DNA from: Bartonella melophagi K-2C
GTDB lineage: Bacteria; Pseudomonadota; Alphaproteobacteria; Rhizobiales; Rhizobiaceae
Length of the DNA: 64,000 nucleotides
Assembly (NCBI RefSeq): GCF_000278255.1
Contig: NZ_JH725082.1
Coordinates: 23,904 to 87,903 of the forward strand
Reading direction: 5' to 3'
In this document: piece by piece, positions 1 through 6,669 of the stretch
How the letters are laid out: the number at the start of each line of letters is the position of its first letter
Position numbering within the stretch: the first letter of the stretch is position 1
The notes under the pieces: model-generated
What the model was told of the DNA's origin: nothing
What the model saw: the letters and a program-made list of their open reading frames with translations, nothing else
The model's database searches: none
Translations under genes and position numbers: made by a program

Positions 1-219
1 GGGGGTGGCAGAGGGGGTAAAGGCAAGCAAAACGGTAATAATGGTGTTAGAGGGCGTGGGGGCCATAGCATGTGGGGTGGTCATGGGGGACGAGGGAGTG
101 TTGGCATAGATAAGAGTTACCATGGTGGTGGTGGTGGATATTTCCCCGGAGGAGATGCAACAGCTTCATCAAGCGGTGCTGGGGGAGATGGGGCTGTATT
201 AATTAAAGTGTATTTATAA
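1..219 (+). CDS. Glycine-rich C-terminal end of a phage tail fibre/adhesin-like protein (5' end outside window)
   Basis: The frame is open from base 1 and stops at 217-219, so only the last 72 residues are visible. They are dominated by glycine runs mixed with Asn, Arg, His and Ser and end in a short hydrophobic stretch (GAVLIKVYL). Glycine-rich distal domains of this kind are known from phage tail-fibre adhesins and tail-tip proteins, where they form exposed loops that contact the host. A lysozyme gene starts 16 bases downstream, which supports the phage reading. Low-complexity glycine-rich sequence also occurs in other surface proteins, so the product name is an inference from composition and neighbours. 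Confidence 0.55.
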   Translation, partial: GGGRGGKGKQNGNNGVRGRGGHSMWGGHGGRGSVGIDKSYHGGGGGYFPGGDATASSSGAGGDGAVLIKVYL

Positions 220-235
220 GAAATGGAATAAGACA

Positions 236-901
236 ATGGCACGAAGGATCAGTAAAGACTGTTTAAACTGTTTAAAAAAATGGGAAGGTTTGCGATTAAA
301 CGCTTATCAGGATACCTCTGGCGTTTGGACTATTGGTTATGGTCATACAGGAAAAGCTGGTAAACCAGATGTTATTGAAGGGATGACGATTACAAAGCAA
401 AAAGCTGAAAACATCCTTTTAAATGATTTGCACAAATATGAAGCAGCTGTAGAAAAAGCCGTGCATGTCGATTTAAGTGATGAACAGTTTGGCGCTCTTG
501 TTTCTTTTTGTTATAATGTGGGGGTCAATGCTTTTGAGCGTTCTACTTTACTTAAAAGACTCAATAAAGGCGATTATGAAGCTGTACCGGCTGAGTTACA
601 AAAATGGATAAGAGCTGGAGGCAAGCCTTTGAAAGGCTTAGTTCACAGGCGTGCTGCTGAAGCCGGCTTATGGGCAACAAGCGCTTATGTTTCTTCTAAT
701 TATCAAGCTGTAGAAGAAAAAGAGCCAACAAGTGCTTTTAAAGCAGAAGTGTTAGCTCCCATCATTGGATCTTTCTCTGGACTTGGAGGGTTGCTTGCGG
801 GTAATGGGCCAGTTCAGTGGGCTTTTGCTGCAATTATGCTGTTAGCTGCTTGTATCGGTATTGCTTTTGTTGCTCAACGTTTTTGGGAGCAACGACTATG
901 A
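236..901 (+). CDS. Phage-type lysozyme (endolysin, GH24) with C-terminal membrane segment
   Basis: This 221-residue protein should hydrolyse the MurNAc-GlcNAc bond of peptidoglycan to release phage or phage-like particles. The T4-lysozyme (GH24) catalytic pattern is complete: Glu17, then eight residues, Asp26, five residues, Thr32, inside the motif DTSGVWTIGYGHT. The GH24 fold spans about residues 8-155. Residues about 175-221 form an unusual tail: a Gly/Leu-rich stretch, then a hydrophobic helix (WAFAAIMLLAACIGIAFV), then a basic end. The N-terminus is charged and has no signal peptide or SAR helix, so membrane attachment would be at the C-terminus. The stop overlaps the next start by four bases (ATGA), which suggests translational coupling within a lysis cassette. 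Confidence 0.93.
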   Translation: MARRISKDCLNCLKKWEGLRLNAYQDTSGVWTIGYGHTGKAGKPDVIEGMTITKQKAENILLNDLHKYEAAVEKAVHVDLSDEQFGALVSFCYNVGVNAFERSTLLKRLNKGDYEAVPAELQKWIRAGGKPLKGLVHRRAAEAGLWATSAYVSSNYQAVEEKEPTSAFKAEVLAPIIGSFSGLGGLLAGNGPVQWAFAAIMLLAACIGIAFVAQRFWEQRL

Positions 902-1125
902 TTTGGTGGACAAAGAAATATTTACGGATCATAACGACGGCTTTTGCCGCTTTTTTTGTCATTTTAGCTCAGGTTTTTCGTCTTGGAAAAAAAGTTGAGC
1001 AACGAAAACGAACTGAGAAAACTTTAAAAATAGCTATAACACGGTTTGAAGTTGAAGATGAAGTTAACAAGAAAAGTGATGTGGATATACGCTCTGATCT
1101 GTCTAACTGGGTGCGCGACAAATAA
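898..1125 (+). CDS. Small membrane protein, probable Rz-like inner-membrane spanin
   Basis: The ATG at 898 overlaps the lysozyme stop and gives 75 residues. It has an N-terminal hydrophobic helix (about residues 9-28, after MIWWTKKY) and then a charged, probably helical region rich in Lys, Arg and Glu. This is the usual layout of an inner-membrane spanin (Rz), which joins an outer-membrane lipoprotein to disrupt the outer membrane in the last step of lysis. The next gene, a lipoprotein, begins inside this one in another frame, as in lambda Rz/Rz1. The protein is shorter than lambda Rz. The call rests on topology and position, not on sequence motifs. Confidence 0.6.
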   Translation: MIWWTKKYLRIITTAFAAFFVILAQVFRLGKKVEQRKRTEKTLKIAITRFEVEDEVNKKSDVDIRSDLSNWVRDK

Positions 1126-1264
1126 ATACGATTCCTCTTGTCTTGGATGGTTGCCAATTTATTTGCAACAAAAAGATTACAACGTGATCAGTTCAAACTT
1201 AGCTAGAGAGCTCTTAAAACACAATAAACAGGGGGAAATCTTGTGTGGATGGAAACATGGTTAG
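1058..1264 (+). CDS. Small lipoprotein, probable Rz1-like outer-membrane spanin overlapping the Rz-like gene
   Basis: The reading frame runs in +1-shifted register through the 3' third of the Rz-like gene and beyond it. From the ATG at 1058 the product is 68 residues with a basic, hydrophobic leader and a good lipobox, LTGC, placing the lipidated Cys at position 19. An in-frame ATG at 1046 is also possible. The mature part contains CLGWLPIYLQQKDY and ends HNKQGEILCGWKHG, which resembles small phage lipoproteins found beside endolysins. It would be exported, lipidated and anchored in the outer membrane to pair with the upstream spanin. Family assignment is by lipobox, size and nested position. 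A decayed relative lies near 19.0 kb. Confidence 0.65.
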   Translation: MKLTRKVMWIYALICLTGCATNKYDSSCLGWLPIYLQQKDYNVISSNLARELLKHNKQGEILCGWKHG

Positions 1265-1475
1265 AAGAAAAACTGAAAAACACTCTGAGCTTACAGACGA
1301 AGAAAAAGAAATGCTTCAAGAAATGATCATTACCTATCAAAGCATGAAAATGATGTCTCGGTTTATGAAGTGGATAGCATTTATGATCTTTTTAATCATC
1401 ATGGATTGTGCCCGTTTCATCGATGCCATAGAGAATATTTTTTCTCATTTGAAAAAGTGGGTGACCAAAAATTAA
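1245..1475 (+). CDS. Small single-span membrane protein of the phage lysis region, function unknown
   Basis: A GTG start at 1245 follows a strong purine-rich ribosome-binding site (1230-1237) and overlaps the end of the lipoprotein gene by 20 bases. The 76-residue product has a charged N-terminal half (RRKTEKHSELTDEEKEML) and one hydrophobic helix near residues 40-58 (MKWIAFMIFLIIMDCARF), ending in a basic tail. Its position after the spanin pair would suit a holin-like or accessory lysis protein, but one membrane span and no family motif leave the function open. A degraded copy of the same gene lies at about 19.0-19.3 kb, which marks it as mobile-element sequence. Confidence 0.6.
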   Translation: MDGNMVRRKTEKHSELTDEEKEMLQEMIITYQSMKMMSRFMKWIAFMIFLIIMDCARFIDAIENIFSHLKKWVTKN

Positions 1476-1494
1476 CAGAAATATTATGATTCCT

Positions 1495-1527
1495 ATTCCC
1501 TAACCTGATTTTTTCATTCCCTAACCT
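1495..1527 (+). repeat. Tandem pair of a 12-bp direct repeat (ATTCCCTAACCT), 21-bp period
   Basis: ATTCCCTAACCT occurs at 1495-1506 and again at 1516-1527, start to start 21 bases, about two helical turns. The pair lies between the last phage gene and tRNA-Lys. Phased short repeats in such a place are what arm-type integrase or Xis binding sites look like. No integrase gene is in the window, so this role is an inference. Confidence 0.5.
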
Positions 1528-1560
1528 TTAAAAAATAGAAATAAAATCAATGGGTTACAG
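1521..1560 (+). repeat. Copy 1 of a ~40-bp sequence shared by two tRNA-flanking phage ends
   Basis: Bases 1521-1560 align with 20857-20895 at about 33 of 40 columns by eye, including an identical 12-base core AATAAAATCAAT. Both copies sit just off the 3' end of a tRNA gene (tRNA-Lys here, tRNA-Asn there) and downstream of related lysis-gene sequence. This fits a conserved element end, possibly part of an attachment site. It is not part of the tRNA itself. Confidence 0.55.
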
Positions 1561-1575
1561 GGATAAAAAAACAGC

Positions 1576-1651
<76 letters not shown>

Positions 1652-2127
1652 AGGGTTCTTCCAAAGAAGAGAATGAGAGGTTCTATAACGTTCCTAGAGG
1701 AGGATGTCTAGGTGGCCTCATTGTTTTTTGTAAGATAAATAAAATCTTTAGCTGAACCAGTATAAGACATATAAGCTTTATATAGTATTTTCTCTTGATC
1801 TTGTACAAAAATATCCATTATAAGATAATTCTACTAATAAATGTTCTAATTATCTATGCAGAACGGTGCTAAAGGATTGTCGAGCGTAATGCCCGAACAA
1901 AATTCAGAAGAGTTTTCTTATAATATCAAGCAATGTGAGCTTTTCTTTCACGGTATGAATCTTATTAACAATCATGTGAGTTTAAGTAATGCCTTGTGGC
2001 TTCCTGCTTTTGGGTGCAATTTATTTGCATTCAATGTTATCGATCAATTGTGCGAATGAAAGCTTATGAATTTATTTCATCAACGATGCGCATTTAAGTT
2101 TTTTACAACATTTTCAAAGGATGAACT
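1652..2127. other. Gene-poor spacer between tRNA-Lys and the TerC-family gene
   Basis: No supported gene is seen. A 6-bp inverted repeat (CCTAGA/TCTAGG, 1693-1712) lies close to the 5' end of tRNA-Lys. A 67-codon open frame at 1856-2059 has no ribosome-binding site, no recognisable domain and unconvincing composition, and was not called. The promoter for the gene at 2128 should lie in the last part of the spacer. Confidence 0.5.
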
Positions 2128-3705
2128 ATGATGGAATGGGTCATTGATCCCTATGTGTGGTTTGGTTTGGTTACGTTGATTTTCCTCGAAATTGTTTTAG
2201 GAATAGATAACCTTGTTTTCATTGCAATCTTAGCAGAAAAATTGCCATTACATTTGCGTAATCGTGCACGTTTGGTGGGGTTAACTTTAGCATTAATTAT
2301 GCGGCTTTGTCTTCTCATGGTTATTGGCTGGGTAATGAGTCTTGATAAAGTAATTTTTTCTATTGCATCCTTTGGTTTTAGTTGGCACAGCCTCATTTTA
2401 ATTAGTGGTGGAGCTTTTTTGTTAGCAAAAGGAACGCTGGAGTTACATGAAAGATTAGAGGGGGCAGCACATGAAAGGAAAACTGGTGTTATTTATGCTG
2501 TTTTTTGGCAAGTGATTGTTCAAATTGTTGTACTTGATGCAGTGTTTTCTCTTGATAGTATTATTACTGCAACAGGTATGATTGCCAGAGATCAGGCAGT
2601 GGTTATGTACATAGCGGTTGTCGTTGCAATGGGTGTAATGATGTGGGGATCTAGCACCATTATGCGTTTGATTAGTCGTTATCCTACGGTTGTCATTCTT
2701 TGTCTTGGTTTTTTAATGATGATTGGCTTTACTCTCATTGTTGAAGGATTGGGCTTTCATATTCCAAAAGGTTATTTGTATGCAGCTATAGGTTTTTCAG
2801 TTCTTATCGAGGTTTTGAATCAAATTGGGCGTCGTAATCGTGAAAAGATGGTTACAACAAATGATTTGCGTGAGCGGACAGCCGATGCTGTGTTACGACT
2901 TTTAGGAGGAGGAAAAAAAGACGGTAATCTGAGTGAAACTGTAGATGTCATTGTTGAACAAGCAGCCACTTCTGAGCTTTTTCGACCAGAAGAAAAAGAA
3001 ATGATACGTGGTGTTTTAGATTTGGCTGATCGTCCTGTGCGCTCTATTATGTCACCCCGTAATGAGATTGAATGGTTGGATTTGAACGGTAATGAGAGTG
3101 AGATGCGTGAAGAATTGCAAAAAGTTAAACATAGTCGTTTAATTCTTGCGCGCGAAAAAGTAGACGAATTTGTTGGCGTTGCTTTAACTAAAGATCTGCT
3201 TTTAAATTGGGCTGAAGATCAAAAGATTAATTGGCAAAGAGCTATGCGTGAGCCACTTGTTGTTCATGAAAATACGAGTGTTTTACGATTGATGGAGCAA
3301 TTACGCCATTCTTCGATCCAGCTTGCGATTATTGTGGATGAGCATGGATCTTTTGAAGGTATTGCAACACCAACAGACATTCTTGAAGCTATTGCTGGTG
3401 ATTTTCCTGATGATGATGAAGAACCTGTTGTAGTGGAACGACTTGAAGATGGAAGTTTTCTTGTTGAGGGGTGTGCGGATATTCGCCATTTAAGTAGTTA
3501 TCTTGAGCGTGATTTTGTTGATGAGGCAGACCGTTATACTACGCTTGCAGGATTTATGCTTTGGCATTTTGGCCATTTACCAAATAAAGATGAAAGTTTT
3601 GAAACTGAAGGTTTATGTTTTAAAGTGATTGAAATGGACCGTCGAAATATTTCTAAAGTGCTTATCTCTCCCCTTAATTTTGTGACAAAAGAAGTAATGA
3701 TTTAG
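2128..3705 (+). CDS. TerC-family membrane protein with CBS pair and CorC/HlyC domain
   Basis: The 525-residue protein has three parts. Residues about 1-240 form a TerC-type membrane domain with seven or so helices, including the conserved acidic LEIVLGIDNLVFI near residue 20 and LDAVFSLDSIITA near residue 138. Residues about 300-425 are a CBS-domain pair (RSIMSPRNEIEWL; ATPTDILEAIAGDF). Residues about 435-520 form a CorC/HlyC-type transporter-associated domain. E. coli YegH and YoaE share this architecture. TerC proteins are linked to metal handling, including manganese export, and CBS domains usually sense nucleotides or ions. The substrate here is unknown. An AAAGGA motif lies about ten bases upstream of the ATG. 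The gene appears monocistronic. Confidence 0.9.
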   Translation: MMEWVIDPYVWFGLVTLIFLEIVLGIDNLVFIAILAEKLPLHLRNRARLVGLTLALIMRLCLLMVIGWVMSLDKVIFSIASFGFSWHSLILISGGAFLLAKGTLELHERLEGAAHERKTGVIYAVFWQVIVQIVVLDAVFSLDSIITATGMIARDQAVVMYIAVVVAMGVMMWGSSTIMRLISRYPTVVILCLGFLMMIGFTLIVEGLGFHIPKGYLYAAIGFSVLIEVLNQIGRRNREKMVTTNDLRERTADAVLRLLGGGKKDGNLSETVDVIVEQAATSELFRPEEKEMIRGVLDLADRPVRSIMSPRNEIEWLDLNGNESEMREELQKVKHSRLILAREKVDEFVGVALTKDLLLNWAEDQKINWQRAMREPLVVHENTSVLRLMEQLRHSSIQLAIIVDEHGSFEGIATPTDILEAIAGDFPDDDEEPVVVERLEDGSFLVEGCADIRHLSSYLERDFVDEADRYTTLAGFMLWHFGHLPNKDESFETEGLCFKVIEMDRRNISKVLISPLNFVTKEVMI

Positions 3706-4073
3706 AAAATAAAAAGAATAGCCAATTTTTTATTATTGCTTTTAATAGGCTTATACAAATTTATGAATATATAAAAGCATAGAAGTATTAAAAAGATTTA
3801 TGTTAAAAAAGTAGTATTTATTCCTTTAATTTCTGTATATTTATGTAAAGAATAATTACTGATCAATACATTGTTATAAGGTTATAAATATTATTTAAAT
3901 TAAAATTGGTATCTATAATCGTGAAAAATATACGTTTATTTTAGTATATCGTTTATGGTGTGCATTTATAGAAAAATCAAGTAAATATACTGATTTTAGT
4001 GTTAGTTAAAATTAGCACAATTCTTATTATTTGTTTGGACGCAAAAAAGTGAAGTGAGTTTATTTTTTTCAAG
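3706..4073. other. AT-rich spacer between convergent genes
   Basis: This 368-base stretch separates the convergent TerC-family and LPG-synthase-type genes. It is strongly AT-rich. I see no open frame with a start signal, no tRNA and no convincing GC-rich intrinsic terminator. Confidence 0.6.
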
Positions 4074-5018
4074 TTAGGTATGCTGCGTTCGTTTTCGATA
4101 TTGGTGAATCTCAAAAATTGCTACAAAGAATAATGAAATGATAAGCGGTATAATCAAATAAAGCATTCTAAATACAATAAGTGCTGCAATAACATTAGCA
4201 GGATCTATTTGAGGCATACCTGCCATGAATAAAGCTTCAAGTACACCTACGCCTCCTGCAGGGGCATTAGAGAGCAGGGTAATGGTAAAAGACGCTAGGA
4301 AAACGCCGAGTACAGAGATAAAACAAATATCAGTATTGCGTGACAGTACGGCATATATAATTCCCGCTGCTCCTAAAAGTTCTAATGGGCTAATCAGAAG
4401 TTGTTGGGTGACAATTTTAAGCCGTGGATAAGAAAGTTGAATTTTTTTGCTTATGTATAAAGGTTTTAACTGAAACCAACTGCCGAAAGTGTATAGCGCT
4501 ATAAAGGCGAGTAAAATTACGCCAATTATTGTGCCAAGCCATACGGGAAGATCTTCGTAAATGAGCGTGATAATTTCAGGCTGCAGAATTAAAACGATGC
4601 CAGAAAGCAAGATTGTGCCAATTACAAAAGTAAAGGAGCAAAAGCCAACTAATATTGCAACTTCTGTTCCACTTAATCCTTTCATTTTATAAGCACGGTA
4701 GCGTACAACAGCACCAGAAAAAACTGAAGCGCCGATATTGTGTGAAAGCGCATAAGTGGTAAATGAACAGATGGCGATGAATACCCAAGAAATTTTACGA
4801 CCAAGATGTTGCAAAGCAATTCGGTCATACCCAGCAAGAGCTGCATAAGCGATGAGTGAACAAAAACAGGCCAGTAACCACTGATGTACCTTTAAATCGG
4901 CTAAACGATCCAATACATCAATTAGAAAAATAGTTGATAGCTTTATATAAAGAATACGGATTGATATCAGCATTGTTAGGATGCCGATAAATGGCCATAT
5001 AAATTTTTTTAATTTCAC
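4074..5018 (-). CDS. Lysylphosphatidylglycerol-synthase-type transmembrane protein (YbhN/UPF0104-like)
   Basis: The 314-residue protein is mostly membrane helices, eight or so, and matches the flippase-like transmembrane part of MprF-type lysylphosphatidylglycerol synthases (LPG_synthase_TM family) without the cytoplasmic aminoacyl-transferase domain. Typical features are the conserved middle region with SHNIGASVFSGAVVRYRAY and the C-terminal NAPAGGVGVLEALFMAG. Stand-alone members such as YbhN are thought to act in lipid transport or flipping in the inner membrane, and the substrate here cannot be told. The gene is alone on its strand: a long gene-free region lies upstream and a convergent gene downstream. 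Confidence 0.87.
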   Translation of the reverse strand: MKLKKFIWPFIGILTMLISIRILYIKLSTIFLIDVLDRLADLKVHQWLLACFCSLIAYAALAGYDRIALQHLGRKISWVFIAICSFTTYALSHNIGASVFSGAVVRYRAYKMKGLSGTEVAILVGFCSFTFVIGTILLSGIVLILQPEIITLIYEDLPVWLGTIIGVILLAFIALYTFGSWFQLKPLYISKKIQLSYPRLKIVTQQLLISPLELLGAAGIIYAVLSRNTDICFISVLGVFLASFTITLLSNAPAGGVGVLEALFMAGMPQIDPANVIAALIVFRMLYLIIPLIISLFFVAIFEIHQYRKRTQHT

Positions 5019-6669
5019 ACTTTTTTATCCATTTCCGGGTTTTTATTCATGACTTTTGTGCACATAATTCGTGATTATTCATCTTGGATTGCAAATCATT
5101 GTTTTACTAAATTTTCCATAATCTCAAGTGCTTTTTTGTTATTATCATTACAATGGCTATACATCAATTAATAAAGCAGCCTAACAGGCTGTTTTTGTTT
5201 TAAGTAGTGTATAAGCTTTAAGGTTGGGTATATTGGTTATGCATTATCTTACTTCAATAATACAATAACATCTTTTTGTATATTTCTAAATATTAATTGC
5301 ATCAATAATTTCTTGTTTTATGGTATTTTCTGCTAATTATTTCGATTTTATCTGCAATTGTTCTACTGGCAAAAATATTTTTATTCTTTATTTAAAATTA
5401 AAGGCTTACCTTTGTTTATTAAGGAAAAGCGCAAATCTTATGTGCCAATACAGTTGTAATCACTCATCATAACATGACTAATTTTAAAAATAGTGAATAG
5501 GAACTCTAGGCTAGAATTTTCATTAATATTGAAAATTCTTTGCGTATTTCATCAATTTACGTGAAAATTTCTTTAAATATTTTTAATTTTGCCAAGGTTA
5601 ATGAAAACGGAAAGAGTTGAGCACAATAGAAAAAGCTGTTTCTGTACAGATCAAATCATAGAGGCAATTGTTCAAGAGATTCTAAGTTTGAATTTAATTT
5701 TGCGAGAATGAAAAATTTTCTAATATGAGCAAAATTATCTGAGATAGTGAAAATTATTTTATTAGAATAGCGGTAAGTTTCATAATGAAAAAAGCAATAA
5801 TAAAGTTTGCCTAACATGATCATTAATTATTGTTTCTAGAAACAGTAAAAAGTTATCAAGTTCTTTCTTTGCTAGATTAAATAATATGCTTGCAGAGATA
5901 AAAAAGGAAATAGAAAAAATATTTTCGCAATGATAAATTTTTTGCTGCACACTGACTTTTAAGAGGGGTTAAACTTAATAATGCTCCGAATTTTAAATCA
6001 GCCACTATATAAAAAGATTAATTAATTCTCTTTTATTCCTTATCTTTAAGATGTTTGCTCTTGAAGGTCTAGAGTTTAGTGTTAATGTCATGATTAAATT
6101 TTCAATGGTTATCACACAATAGCAATAAATCCTTTTTTGTGTTTATAAATTGGTGTTTTATAGAGTATTGGATTATGGTATTCACTTTGAGTAAAGCTAA
6201 ACTAGATACTAAATCACTCGTAAAACTACAATCCATAGTCCAGCTAGAAACGTAACCCTAAAAAATAGCAAATGCCATTTGTATAACGATAACAGAGGTT
6301 GTAATGGCTTTGATAGATACAAGCTTTTAATAAAAATGCACTTCAACACCAAATATCAAAAAATGACAAATCTTTCAATGAGTTGATTGATAAGAGAGAG
6401 AGTTCTATTTTGGAACTGCTTGTATTTGGTTATGTAATAATAATCCTTAGAGAACAAATATCTCGCCAGTAATGAAATACATAAATGATAAGCAATTATT
6501 TCAGAAAGGAATGCTCAATATAAATCCAATAACAATAATTGTAACTAGTCGCATGTCTAGAGTATAATTTCTTGAGGTTTTTTGATTGTTTAAAGCGATT
6601 GTAGTTTTATAGGAAGAGAAAGTCGATATGAATTGATATACCATTTTGTGGCTTATTGGGTTTTATTAT
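5019..6669. other. 1.65-kb gene-free region
   Basis: Between the 3' end of secDF and the 5' end of the LPG-synthase-type gene there is no frame I can support on either strand. The sequence is AT-rich with frequent stops in all frames. The one clear structure is a terminator-like hairpin at 5177-5200. Regions of this size in a reduced genome often hold decayed genes or small RNAs; no specific relic could be identified by eye. Confidence 0.6.
5177..5200 (+). terminator. Intrinsic-terminator-like hairpin with no upstream plus-strand gene
   Basis: CAGCCT (5177-5182) pairs perfectly with AGGCTG (5186-5191) across a three-base loop, followed by GTTTTTGTTTT. The U-rich tail is on the plus strand, but no plus-strand gene lies upstream for over 1.4 kb. 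It may end a small RNA transcribed from the 5019-5170 interval. Confidence 0.55.

Noticed and set aside
1856-2059. 67-codon frame before the TerC-family gene
   Set aside because: No ribosome-binding site, no signal or domain, and it lies in a spacer with poor coding character.
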